64,000 nucleotides of DNA from Acidimicrobiia bacterium (GTDB lineage: Bacteria; Actinomycetota; Acidimicrobiia; IMCC26256; PALSA-555), in NCBI GenBank assembly GCA_040881685.1, contig JBBECS010000016.1, forward strand, positions 62,001 to 126,000, read 5' to 3'. This document shows positions 33,982 to 42,720 of the stretch, piece by piece (within the stretch, counting starts at the first letter, position 1; each line of letters begins with the position of its first letter). A model generated the notes under the pieces. The model saw only the letters and a list, made by a program, of their open reading frames with translations, did no database searches and was not told where the DNA came from. Made by a program: the position numbers and the translations under genes.

Positions 33982-35157
33982 TCATCGCGCGGCCTCATCG
34001 CCGCGAGGATGAGCCTTCTTGAGCGCATCGCCGATCGCGTCGGCGGCGACGCGATCGAGGGCGCGGCGTCCGTGGGCATAGATCGATGTGGTCCGGATGT
34101 TCGAATGGCGGAGACGGTCGCGTACGACGGTCATGGGCACGCCGGCGGACGCGAGCTCGGTGCCGTGGAAGTGGCGCCAGTCGTGCAGGCGGATGTGGTC
34201 GAGACCGAGCTTCTTGCGGAGCCGCTCCCACTGCCCGCCGAAGTGGTCTGGGTGCCACGGCGCTCGTCCCCCGGGCTCAGGCGAAAACACGTACGAGTCG
34301 TCGTTGAAGGCGATGCCGAACGCGAATGCGTTCTCGATGGCTCGCACTCGGAAGCGCTGGAGCGTCTCGACGGTCTCGTTGTCGATCGCGAGACGCGCGT
34401 TCGCATGGGTCTTGGTGCCCTTCTCGAGGACCTGCGTGGGATCGATCTCGACTGGCGCAAGGCCGCGGTGCACATGGACGTCGCCGTTGTCGAGATCGAC
34501 GTCACACCAGTGCAGCGCGGCTGTCTCGCCGCGCCGTGTCCCCAGCGCGGCCGAGAGGCGGAGGAACACATGCAGCTCTTCGTCGAACTCCTGCGCAGCC
34601 TGGAGGGCGAGAGCAATCTCTTCCGGCTCGGGCGCCCGCATCGCCTTGAGGACCGCTCTCGGTGCGCGCACGTGGGCCAGCGGACTCACGGGCAGCCAAC
34701 CCCAGCGGACGGCCGTCGACAGGATCCCCGAGAGCAGCGTGTGGATCTTGCGCACCGTCAGCGGCGAGAGCGGCGGCGGGCCGGCCATCAACTTCGCGTA
34801 CCAACGCTCGATCTCGAGCGGCTTCAGCTTGTCGATGCGGCGCGAGCCGAACGTCGGCAGCACGTAGCGCCGGAGCATCCCTCGATACCCGATCCGCGTG
34901 TGCGGGCTCAGGTGGCTCGTGCACGCCTCCCACCATTCGTCGACGAGCTCGCTCAGTCTCGCTTTCGACGTCGACCGGGCCTGGCCGCTGTCGGCCGCGG
35001 TGATCAGCTGCGCGAGCCGCTTCTCGGCATCTCGGCGCGACCCACGGACGGTCTCCACGATGTATCTGCGCTTGCCGCTCCCGTCGACCCCGGCGTACAC
35101 GCGCAGCTCGTACGACGTGCCGCGCGATCCCTTCCGAACTCTGATGTGTCCTCGCAC
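33982..35157 (-). CDS. int: Tyrosine recombinase (integrase)
   Basis: 391 residues. An N-terminal arm-binding segment (GHIRVRKGSRGTSYELRVYAG), a SAM-like core-binding domain (about 66-155) and the catalytic domain. All catalytic residues are visible: R208 (GTRRGE), K249 (GTKTHA), H325 and R328 (LHDWRH), H351 (RLRHSN) and Y360 (TSIYAHG). The start lies 104 bp from the intact tRNA-Cys, the usual arrangement for tRNA-targeting elements. It is the only recombinase in the five-site array, so it either serves all units or the others lost theirs. Confidence 0.93.
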   Translation of the reverse strand: MRGHIRVRKGSRGTSYELRVYAGVDGSGKRRYIVETVRGSRRDAEKRLAQLITAADSGQARSTSKARLSELVDEWWEACTSHLSPHTRIGYRGMLRRYVLPTFGSRRIDKLKPLEIERWYAKLMAGPPPLSPLTVRKIHTLLSGILSTAVRWGWLPVSPLAHVRAPRAVLKAMRAPEPEEIALALQAAQEFDEELHVFLRLSAALGTRRGETAALHWCDVDLDNGDVHVHRGLAPVEIDPTQVLEKGTKTHANARLAIDNETVETLQRFRVRAIENAFAFGIAFNDDSYVFSPEPGGRAPWHPDHFGGQWERLRKKLGLDHIRLHDWRHFHGTELASAGVPMTVVRDRLRHSNIRTTSIYAHGRRALDRVAADAIGDALKKAHPRGDEAAR

Positions 35158-35159
35158 GA

Positions 35160-35260
35160 GGCCTCCGAGTGATTCGCAAATTTGATTCGCAAGTGCCCTG
35201 ACACGGCCTCACGACTTGCGTCACTCGGATCGGAACTGGCCTCTGAACTGCACAAACAAC
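35160..35260. repeat. Right arm of integrase unit
   Basis: Between the integrase start and the tRNA. Contains the doublet GATTCGCAAATTTGATTCGC (about 35170-35189), matching the arm repeats at 32836, and the 13 bp that adjoin the tRNA also adjoin att copy 4. Confidence 0.6.
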
Positions 35261-35335
35261 TGGAGGCGGCGGCGGGAATCGAACCCGCGTCCAGGGTTTT
35301 GCAGACCCTTGCCTGAGCCACTCGGCTACGCCGCC
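35261..35335 (-). tRNA. tRNA-Cys: tRNA-Cys (GCA), intact, attachment target
   Basis: 75 nt including an encoded CCA. The acceptor stem GGCGGCG pairs with CGCCGCC; the anticodon loop is CTGCAAA, anticodon GCA, in a 5-bp stem AGGGT/ACCCT; the T-arm is GCGGG/CCCGC with loop TTCGATT. The discriminator base is T (U73), the known identity base of tRNA-Cys. It is the only full tRNA among five copies of its 3' half. The array lies on its 3' side. Confidence 0.95.
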
Positions 35336-35348
35336 AGAACCGTTGAGA

Positions 35349-35993
35349 TTAGTGGGCCGGACGTCGAGCGACTCCGATGATGTGCGGTGCAACGGGCGCC
35401 GCGAAGATCGCCGGCCGGAACGTGAGCCGGCGGCTGCGCTCGATCTCGAATCCGGCATCGCCGATCGCTGCGGCCGTCTCACGGCTCGTGTGGCACCCAC
35501 CGAAGAGGTGCGGCCACATCACGTCGAGCGCGCGCTGCACCGAGCCAAGGACCGCGTTGGCCGACCGAACGTGCTCATAGAACCGGAGCTCGCCGCCGGG
35601 GCGCATGACCCGGCGCATCTCGGCGAGCGCCTTCGGGAGATCGCGCACGGAACACAGCATGAGTGACGCGACGACCGCGTCGAACGCGCCATCCGGTGCG
35701 GGCAGCTCACCTGCGGTGCCATCGACCACGGTCACCGTCACCGCCGCGTCGGCCGCAGCCTTCTCCGCGATCGCGCGCAGGTGCGGCTCGGGCTCGACCG
35801 CGAGCACCTCGGTCACCGTTGCGGGATAACGCTTGAAGTTCAGCCCGGTGCCAGCGCCGACCTCGATGACCCGTCCGGAGAGACCGGCAAGGAGCTCCTC
35901 GCGATGCTTGCGCGCGCCCGCGGCATCCATCTGTGGAGCGAAGCGCGAGTAGATCTTGGCGAAGATCGGGTGGCGAACCTGTTCTGCTCCCAC
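35349..35993 (-). CDS. Class I SAM-dependent methyltransferase
   Basis: 214 residues: HPIFAKIYSRFAPQMDAAG, motif I VIEVGAGTGLNFKRYP, VEPEPHLR, DAVVASLMLCSV and RRVMRPGGELRFYEHV. It belongs to the small UbiE/PMT-like type often acting on lipids or small molecules. GTG start; only 11 bp from the divergent quinoprotein start at 36005, so one promoter must lie inside one of the genes or transcripts are leaderless. Confidence 0.82.
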   Translation of the reverse strand: MGAEQVRHPIFAKIYSRFAPQMDAAGARKHREELLAGLSGRVIEVGAGTGLNFKRYPATVTEVLAVEPEPHLRAIAEKAAADAAVTVTVVDGTAGELPAPDGAFDAVVASLMLCSVRDLPKALAEMRRVMRPGGELRFYEHVRSANAVLGSVQRALDVMWPHLFGGCHTSRETAAAIGDAGFEIERSRRLTFRPAIFAAPVAPHIIGVARRPAH

Positions 35994-36004
35994 GACCCGA
36001 GGCT

Positions 36005-37972
36005 ATGCGGCCTACGATCCGACCCGTGCGCCTCGGAGGGAGGCGAACGGCAGGGTGCGTGCTCGCTCTTGCCGTGCTCGCCGCATGCTTGCTGCCAGCG
36101 TCAGGATCGTTCGGCGCCATTCGCCGCGACGTGCCGGCCAGCTCGTGCGACTGGCCCATGTGGGGTCGGACCATCGAGCGCACCTTCGCGACGGAGTGCC
36201 CCGGGCTCACTCCTGAGAACGCGGCCGACCTCAAGCGCATCTGGTTCTTCAACACGTTCGACGTGGTGACGGCCACGCCGGCAGTGGTCGGCAACACGGT
36301 GTACGTGGGTGACTGGTCAGGTCGCTTCTATGCGGTGCGCCGGTCGAACGGCAAGAAGAAATGGACGTACGCGACCAAGCCGCACGCACGCGTGTACGCC
36401 GGACAGATCGTCTCATCGGCCGCGGTCGAGCTCGTCGACGGCGTCCGCACCGTGTACTTCGGTGGCGGCAAGACGCTGTACGCGCTGCGAGCCCGCGACG
36501 GCAAGCTCCTCTGGAAGCACGAGATCGGCGCGCCAGGGGATGGCGCGGACTACTCCGAGATCGAATCCTCTCCGATCGTGGTCGACAACCTCGTCATCGT
36601 GGGGTGGGACGTGCACAACGATCCGAGTGGCCGCCCGGCGGGGGTGCTGGCGCTCGACGCGGCGACGGGCGAGGAGGCGTGGACCTCTGTACTGGCCCCG
36701 ACCGAGGGCGACAGCGCAACCGGCAGCGGCTGCGCCGATGTATGGGGTTCGCCCACCGTCGACATCGATCTGCGCTTCGTGTACGTGGGCACCGGCAACT
36801 GCGTCACCACCGAGGGGTGGGGACGCTTCGCGGAGGCAATCGTCGCGCTGCGACTCGACGACGGGTCGGTGGCGTGGTCCTACCAACCACACGAGCAGAA
36901 CAAGGACGACTTCGACTTCGCCGGCGCGCCCAACTTGTTCGAGACCGCGGACGGGCGCGCGCTCGTCGGGCTCGGCAACAAGGACGGCAACTACTACACC
37001 GTCGACCGCGCGACCGGCGAGGAGGTGTGGCAGACGCACGCCGCCGATGCCGGGCTACCCGAGCCGGGCAGCAACTTCTCGACTGGTGGGTTCATCGGAG
37101 GCACCGCGTACACCGAGGGCATCATCAGCGGCGGGACAGCAGTCGGCGGATCGCCGTTCCTCCATGCGCTCGACGCCACATCGGGCGAGATCATCTGGCA
37201 GCAGCCGGAGGCCGCCGCGACCTATGGCGCTGCCGCGGTGGCGAACGGCGTGCTCGTGATCGGCGGCACCGACTTCACGATCCGCGCGCTCGACGTCGCG
37301 ACCGGCGAGGTCCTGTGGCGCGAAGAGGTCAGCGGCGCGGTGTCCGGCGGCGCGGCGATTGTTGACGATGACGTCATCGCAGTGGCCGGGATCCGTGAGC
37401 CCGGCGTCGGAAATCGGAGTCGGACGAGCGGCGTCTACAAGTTCTCGCTGCACGGCAAGCCGGTCACGAGCACGACCGGCGAGACGAAGCCCGCACCCAC
37501 CGCAACCACCATCGCAGGGGCCATCCCCGACTGCGTCAAGGCGCCGTGCAACGTGGCGTTCGACCTCAAGCAGCCGCCGGCCGGCACGAACCCGACCATG
37601 ACACTCGAGCTCACGCTCGATCCGTGGCGCGCGGAGATCCGAACGACCGGGTTCGGGCCGCCCGAGACATGGCTGCGCGCGGGGAGCCCGGCTGCTACCG
37701 ACGGAGCCACTCGCTTCGGCGTGTTCATCTCCGAGAGCGACGACAACCCGCAGGGCGGGCTGCTCTGCATCTTGGAGGCCGACGGCTCGTGCGTGTCGTC
37801 GAAGATCCCACGACCCGGCGCGGCCTACAACCGCATCTCGGTGCTCGCGATCACCGATTCCGATGAGCTGCCGTCGACCGCACAAGGATTCGACCGGCTC
37901 GTGACCACCAAGTCGTTCAACCCGTTGCTCGTGCCGGTGGCCGGCAAGAGCAAGGGGAAGAAGAACAAGTAG
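36005..37972 (+). CDS. Exported PQQ-type beta-propeller protein
   Basis: 655 residues. Signal sequence with a possible lipobox VLAAC. Residues about 70-520 show repeated beta-propeller blades (VGNTVYVGDWSGRFYAVRRS, FGGGKTLYALRARDGKLLWK, LVIVGWDVHN, GVLVIGGTDFTIRALD) as in quinoprotein dehydrogenases and BamB-like folds. A C-terminal beta domain with KAPCNVAF, then LAITDSD, follows. Lys-rich tail. Whether it binds PQQ is unproven. 9 bp upstream of another exported propeller. Confidence 0.78.
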   Translation: MRPTIRPVRLGGRRTAGCVLALAVLAACLLPASGSFGAIRRDVPASSCDWPMWGRTIERTFATECPGLTPENAADLKRIWFFNTFDVVTATPAVVGNTVYVGDWSGRFYAVRRSNGKKKWTYATKPHARVYAGQIVSSAAVELVDGVRTVYFGGGKTLYALRARDGKLLWKHEIGAPGDGADYSEIESSPIVVDNLVIVGWDVHNDPSGRPAGVLALDAATGEEAWTSVLAPTEGDSATGSGCADVWGSPTVDIDLRFVYVGTGNCVTTEGWGRFAEAIVALRLDDGSVAWSYQPHEQNKDDFDFAGAPNLFETADGRALVGLGNKDGNYYTVDRATGEEVWQTHAADAGLPEPGSNFSTGGFIGGTAYTEGIISGGTAVGGSPFLHALDATSGEIIWQQPEAAATYGAAAVANGVLVIGGTDFTIRALDVATGEVLWREEVSGAVSGGAAIVDDDVIAVAGIREPGVGNRSRTSGVYKFSLHGKPVTSTTGETKPAPTATTIAGAIPDCVKAPCNVAFDLKQPPAGTNPTMTLELTLDPWRAEIRTTGFGPPETWLRAGSPAATDGATRFGVFISESDDNPQGGLLCILEADGSCVSSKIPRPGAAYNRISVLAITDSDELPSTAQGFDRLVTTKSFNPLLVPVAGKSKGKKNK

Positions 37973-37981
37973 GGAGAAGCA

Positions 37982-39148
37982 ATGAAGCGTGCACTGATGA
38001 CAGCTGTCGTGGTGACCGGATTGCTCGGCATCGTTGCCGCGTCGCCCGCGACCGCCGGCGGCAAGGAAGCCGGCACCGGGGTGATCGTGCTCAGCGGTCA
38101 GGGCAACGATCTCGACGCCTACAGCGGAACCGAGCCGTTCAAGCACCAGCTCGTGATCCAGAACCACAACGCCGACCCGAAGGGACGCGACATCAACGCG
38201 CAGATCTGCTTCTTCCCCGATGGGAAGACGTTCATCGCCGGCGAGGACACCGGCCAGCCCGACCCGCTCCAGGGGTGGGGCATCTTCAAGATGAAGGGCA
38301 CGAAGGTCGGCAAGCTCAAGACCAAGCAGATCGGCAAGCTCCAGCCCACGTACCAGGGCGCGAGCGACAACGCCGAGAACTACGGCTGCGGGATCCTGTC
38401 CGACGGCCGCGTCGTCACCTCCGACATCGGCAACCAGGCCGCCGGGCCTGAGAACGGTCAGCTCATCGTGTGGTTCCCACCCTTCACGGCCGGCTTCGAA
38501 GAGCTCGGCGCTCCCACGAACGGCACCAACGGCGACGTTCCGTTCTGCAAGATCGACATCGCCATCGGAACCGCGGGGAGCATCCAGATCGACAACGAGG
38601 ACCGCATCCTCGTGTCGTCTGCACGCGGCGCGACCACCGGTGTGCTGCGCTACACGGGACCGTTCCCCACGTCTGACGATGCTGAAGGCGGTTGCGGCAA
38701 GACCGACAGCACCGGCGCACCGCTGGCCGACAGCGTGACCAAAGAGCAGTTCATCGGCACCGACAACGAGCTGGCGACGCCGAATGGGCTCGCGCCAACC
38801 GGTGACGGTGGTTGGTACGTGGCGAGTGTGATCAACGGCCGCATCAACGAGTACGACGCCGACGGCAACTTCGTGCGCACCGTGCTCACCCCGCCCGCGG
38901 GTGAGGTGCTCGGGGCAGAGCCGTTCTCGACCGGGACACCGCTCGGGATCGGCGTCGCGCCCGACGGAACCCTCTATTACGCCGACATCAGCATCGTCAT
39001 CGACGGCACCAACATCGGCCCCGGCAACGGGACCGGCCGCGTGTTCCGGCTGCGCTTCGTCGACGGCGAGCCCCAGGCGCCCGAGCAGATGGCCGATGGC
39101 CTGGCCTTCCCGGACGGCATCGGCATCTACGTCCCCAAGAAGAAATGA
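37982..39148 (+). CDS. Secreted beta-propeller (SMP-30/NHL-like) protein
   Basis: 388 residues with a signal peptide (MKRALMTAVVVTGLLGIVAA, cleavage near ATAGGK). Repeats such as LSDGRVVTSDIGNQ, NEDRILVSSARG, TPNGLAPTGDGGWYVAS and GIGVAPDGTLYYADIS resemble SMP-30/gluconolactonase-like propellers. Ends PKKK like its neighbour ends KKNK. Probably acts with the upstream quinoprotein-like protein outside the membrane (inference). An AGGGAGAAGC site precedes the ATG. Confidence 0.75.
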   Translation: MKRALMTAVVVTGLLGIVAASPATAGGKEAGTGVIVLSGQGNDLDAYSGTEPFKHQLVIQNHNADPKGRDINAQICFFPDGKTFIAGEDTGQPDPLQGWGIFKMKGTKVGKLKTKQIGKLQPTYQGASDNAENYGCGILSDGRVVTSDIGNQAAGPENGQLIVWFPPFTAGFEELGAPTNGTNGDVPFCKIDIAIGTAGSIQIDNEDRILVSSARGATTGVLRYTGPFPTSDDAEGGCGKTDSTGAPLADSVTKEQFIGTDNELATPNGLAPTGDGGWYVASVINGRINEYDADGNFVRTVLTPPAGEVLGAEPFSTGTPLGIGVAPDGTLYYADISIVIDGTNIGPGNGTGRVFRLRFVDGEPQAPEQMADGLAFPDGIGIYVPKKK

Positions 39149-39200
39149 CCCGTCGGCTCCCCTGCCGGACGGGGGCTGAGCGCCGGTAGCATCGGAGGCC

Positions 39201-40622
39201 GTGACCCCCGGCGTGCAACTGCTGGCTGTCGGCGCGGCCGCGCCCGCGTGGCGCCTTGCTGCGTCTGAGGCCGCTGCCGCCTGGGGGCGCAAGGGCGGCA
39301 AGGGGCAGTCGGCCGTCTGTGCGCCCGACGAAGACGTCCTCACTCTCGCGGCCGAAGCGGCCACCCGGGCGCTCGCGGTCTCCGAGCTCCAGACCGACAT
39401 CGTCGACGGGCTCTGGTGGGGCACGTCACGCCCGCCGTTCGCCGAGGGTCCGAGCCATGCGGTGCTCGCCCGCGCGATCGGTCTCTCCCACCGTTCGAGC
39501 GGCGCGCTCTGCTCGGGCTCGCCGCACGCCGGCATGGAGGCGCTGCTCGGCGCCGCCGACGCGATCGGCGCCGGCTCCGCACGAGTGGCGCTCGTCGTGG
39601 TGTCCGATGCGATCGTGCCCGGGCTCGGCACGCCGTACGAGGCGCGCGCCGGAGCCGGCGCGGCTGCCGTCGTACTCGTCTCGCATGGTGGCGACGCCTC
39701 GATCGGCGCTCGCGTCACCCGCACGTTCCCCTTCCTCGATCGGTACCGCGGTGACGGCGAGAGCGGCACGCGAGACCTCTACGACGCCCGCCTGTTCCGC
39801 GAAGAGGTGTTCGTGCCGACGCTGCGTGAGCTCGGTGAGCAGCTCGCGGCGCTCGACGTGCGCGCGTGGTCGCTCCCCGATCCCGACGGTCGCCTCGGTG
39901 GCGTCGTCGCGAAGCAGCTCGGCACGTCGACCCCGGTGTCCGACGCGGTCTACACCGAGCTCGGCGACACCGGCGCCGCGGCTGCCTTGCTCGGCGGCAT
40001 CGGCGCGCTCGATGCGGCCGGGACGGTCGCGATCGTGGGTTGGGGTGGCGGACGCGCGACGGGGATCGAGATCAATGTGAAGTCGCCGGTGCGCGGCGCG
40101 GCCACCGTTGCGCACTCGATCACCGCCGGACGGCCTGCTTCCTATGCGGACGTGCTGCGCGCTCGCAACCAGCTCGTTGCGTCGGGTGAGACGGTGCAGA
40201 TGGCGGTCCCGCCCGAGAGCGCGCAGTTCGTGCGCGGCGCCGACGAGATGCTCGGCCTCATGGGCGCCCGGTGCGTGGACTGCGGCACCATCAATACCCC
40301 GCCGTCGATCCACCCGCATTGCACGTCGTGCGGCAGTGCGAAGTTCGTGCTCACCTCACTCGCCCGTCGCGGGAAGGTCCACACGTACGTAGTGAACCAC
40401 ACGATGCCCGCGCCGTTCGTCGCGCCACTCCCGATCGCGGTGATCGATCTCGAAGACGGCGCGCGCGTGATGCTCCAGGTCGTGGGCGACGGGTCCGATC
40501 TTGCGGTCGGTTCCGACGTCGAGCTGGTGCTGCGGAAGTACGCGCACGAGCGTGGCGTACCTGTCTACGGCTACAAGGCGCGCGCTACCGATGGGCCGGT
40601 CGAGGTGGAGGAAGCCGAATGA
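39201..40622 (+). CDS. HMG-CoA-synthase-like domain fused to DUF35
   Basis: 473 residues. Residues 1-340 form a thiolase-superfamily condensing domain with the HMGS-like DEDVLTLAAEAATRAL and a candidate nucleophile Cys 104 (SSGALCSGSPHAG). Residues about 350-470 are a DUF35 with zinc ribbon (CVDCGTINTPPSIHPHCTSC) and OB-fold. In some archaea thiolase, HMG-CoA synthase and DUF35 form a channelling complex; here two parts are fused and the thiolase is the next gene, overlapping by ATGA. True substrate unknown. GTG start. Confidence 0.8.
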   Translation: MTPGVQLLAVGAAAPAWRLAASEAAAAWGRKGGKGQSAVCAPDEDVLTLAAEAATRALAVSELQTDIVDGLWWGTSRPPFAEGPSHAVLARAIGLSHRSSGALCSGSPHAGMEALLGAADAIGAGSARVALVVVSDAIVPGLGTPYEARAGAGAAAVVLVSHGGDASIGARVTRTFPFLDRYRGDGESGTRDLYDARLFREEVFVPTLRELGEQLAALDVRAWSLPDPDGRLGGVVAKQLGTSTPVSDAVYTELGDTGAAAALLGGIGALDAAGTVAIVGWGGGRATGIEINVKSPVRGAATVAHSITAGRPASYADVLRARNQLVASGETVQMAVPPESAQFVRGADEMLGLMGARCVDCGTINTPPSIHPHCTSCGSAKFVLTSLARRGKVHTYVVNHTMPAPFVAPLPIAVIDLEDGARVMLQVVGDGSDLAVGSDVELVLRKYAHERGVPVYGYKARATDGPVEVEEAE

Positions 40623-41797
40623 GCTGGAACCGGGTCGCGGTCGTGGGCGCCGGGCTCATCAAGTTCGGCGAGCTGTTCGAGCAGAGCTACGAGCAGATGG
40701 CCTCCGACGCCTTCTCGGCCGCGGTGGAAAGCGTGGACGCCGGCTTCGAGCCCGAGCAGGTCGAGGCCGCGTTCGTGGCCACGCAACGCGGCACCCTCTG
40801 GGGTCAAGAAGGCATCGGCGGCAACACGATCCCGTCAGCCATCGGGCTGTCAGGCATTGCCTGCACCCGCATCGAGAACGCCTGCCCGTCAGGGTCCGAC
40901 GCCTTTCGCGTCGGGGCGATGGCCGTGGCGAGCGGTGTGCACGACGTCGTGCTCGTGATCGGCGTCGAGAAGATGCGGGACAAGTCGACCGAAGAGGGCC
41001 TGCTGGCACGCGCCGCGTCCGGCCATCCGATCTTCACTCGTGGCGAGACCGCGCCCGTGCTGTTCGCTCCGTTCGCCACCCGTCACATGCACGACTTCGG
41101 CACGACGCGCGAGATGCTCGCATCCGTTGCCGTGAAGAACCACCACAACGGCGCGCTCTGCCCGTACGCGCACTTCCAGAACGAGATCACCATCGAGGAC
41201 GTGCTGGCGTCGGCGCCGGTCTGCCACCCGCTCCACCTCCTCGACTGCTGCCCCCAGACCGACGGCGCCGCGGCGGTGCTCCTCGTGAACGCCGACCGCG
41301 CTGAGCAGTTCACCGACAAGCCGGTGTACGTGGCCGGCTTCGGCGTGGCGACCGACCACCCGTACCTGCACGAGAAGACGAGCTTCACCTCGCTGAAGGC
41401 CACGCAGATGGCAGCCGAACGTGCCTACGCGATGGCCGGCGTCGAGCCAGGGCAGATCGACATGGCAGAAGTCCACGACTGCTTCACGATCACCGAGATC
41501 CTCGACATCGAAGACCTCGGCTTCGTCGACAAGGGCAAGGGCGGCGTCGCCTCACTCGACGGGGAGACATCGCTCACGGGTCGCATCCCGATCAACACGT
41601 CGGGTGGACTGCTCGCCAAGGGTCACCCGATCGGCGCGACCGGCGTCGCGCAGCTCACCGAGTGCTGGTGGCAGCTGCGGGGCGAGGCCGACGCCCGCCA
41701 GGTGGAGATGCGCAATGGGTACGCGCTCCAGCACAACGTGGGCGGTCGCGGCTCCGGCGTCTCGGTCGTGAACATCCTCACCAACAACCGGCCCTGA
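40619..41797 (+). CDS. Thiolase (SCP-2 type)
   Basis: 392 residues. Nucleophile Cys 89 in ENACPSG and the His motif GGLLAKGHPIGATG are intact. The third position reads LQHNVGGRGSG, a His-Asn form seen in SCP-x-type thiolases in place of Cys-Gly. So it should be a catalytically competent thiolase, unlike the Ltp-type gene at 7674. Coupled to the HMGS-like/DUF35 fusion upstream and followed by an enoyl-CoA hydratase. Confidence 0.87.
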   Translation: MSWNRVAVVGAGLIKFGELFEQSYEQMASDAFSAAVESVDAGFEPEQVEAAFVATQRGTLWGQEGIGGNTIPSAIGLSGIACTRIENACPSGSDAFRVGAMAVASGVHDVVLVIGVEKMRDKSTEEGLLARAASGHPIFTRGETAPVLFAPFATRHMHDFGTTREMLASVAVKNHHNGALCPYAHFQNEITIEDVLASAPVCHPLHLLDCCPQTDGAAAVLLVNADRAEQFTDKPVYVAGFGVATDHPYLHEKTSFTSLKATQMAAERAYAMAGVEPGQIDMAEVHDCFTITEILDIEDLGFVDKGKGGVASLDGETSLTGRIPINTSGGLLAKGHPIGATGVAQLTECWWQLRGEADARQVEMRNGYALQHNVGGRGSGVSVVNILTNNRP

Positions 41798-41809
41798 CCG
41801 GCTGACTCG

Positions 41810-42607
41810 GTGACCGTTCGCTACGAGGTCGGGGCCGACCATGTCGGTCGCATCACGCTCGACCGCCCCGAGGCCAAGAACGCGCTCACCGTCGAGATGC
41901 GCGACGCCATCGTCGACGCGGTTCGCTCGGCACGCGGCGACGACAACGCGCGCGCGTTGCTCATCACTGGGGTGGGCAACGCCTTCTGCGCCGGCATGGA
42001 CCTCAGCGCGTCGACACTCGCGAAGGCGTCAGAGCCAGGGTTCAACAATCGGAGCACCGCCGAGGCGCTGCGCGTCGGGGTGCAGTCCTTCATCCGCGAG
42101 CTGTGGGAGCTCGACAAGCCGACGGTGGCCGCCGTGAACGGCGCTGCGGTCGGTCCGGGCGCGCACCTCGCCATCGCGTGTGACTTCGTGCTCGTGCACG
42201 ACGAGACGCGGTTCATGTGGTCGTTCGCCAAGATCGGGCTGGTGGTCGATGCCGGCGGTGCGTACCTGTTGCCGCGGCTCGTGGGCCTTCCCCGCGCCAA
42301 GGCGATGGTGTTGCTCGGCGAAGGCGCCAAGGGCGCGGAAGCGGTCGCCCTCGGGCTCGCATACCAGTGCGTCGCGCCCGCCGAGCTCGCGTCAGCCGCG
42401 GACGACCTGGCCGTGCGCCTCGCGGCCGGGCCCACCCGCTCGCTCGGGCTCTCGAAGCGGCTGCTCAATGCAAGCTTCGAGACCGACCTCGCGCACTCCC
42501 TCGACGTCGAGGGTTCGTTCCAGGCCCTCGCGGCGACGTCAGCCGATCTGGCGGAGGGCATGGCCGCGTTCACGGAGCGGCGCGACCCGAAGTTCACCGG
42601 CGGCTGA
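41810..42607 (+). CDS. Enoyl-CoA hydratase/isomerase family protein
   Basis: 265 residues, crotonase fold: AFCAGMDLS oxyanion region, NGAAVGPGAHLAIACD and FAKIGLVVDAGGAYLLPRLVG. The two Glu of classic hydratases are missing; the second is replaced by the Asp of DAGG, as in PaaG-like isomerases. So isomerase-type chemistry is more likely than simple hydration. GTG start 12 bp after the thiolase. Confidence 0.83.
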   Translation: MTVRYEVGADHVGRITLDRPEAKNALTVEMRDAIVDAVRSARGDDNARALLITGVGNAFCAGMDLSASTLAKASEPGFNNRSTAEALRVGVQSFIRELWELDKPTVAAVNGAAVGPGAHLAIACDFVLVHDETRFMWSFAKIGLVVDAGGAYLLPRLVGLPRAKAMVLLGEGAKGAEAVALGLAYQCVAPAELASAADDLAVRLAAGPTRSLGLSKRLLNASFETDLAHSLDVEGSFQALAATSADLAEGMAAFTERRDPKFTGG

Positions 42608-42720
42608 CCCACGCTTGCGGACGCAACGCGGCCGTGTCTGGACTAGCCCGGAGAGCGCGGCGTTGCGCCGGCCCGCGAATGGCGTCCATGATGTCGAGAT
42701 GACCTGGGGGAAGTTGGGAA

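Noticed and set aside
23941-35335. CRISPR-like regular repeats
   Set aside because: Repeats are spaced by 2.6-3.0 kb of coding DNA, not short spacers, and no cas genes are present.
37055-39769. Minus-strand open frame of 904 codons
   Set aside because: It spans parts of three well-supported plus-strand genes and has low-complexity shadow composition.
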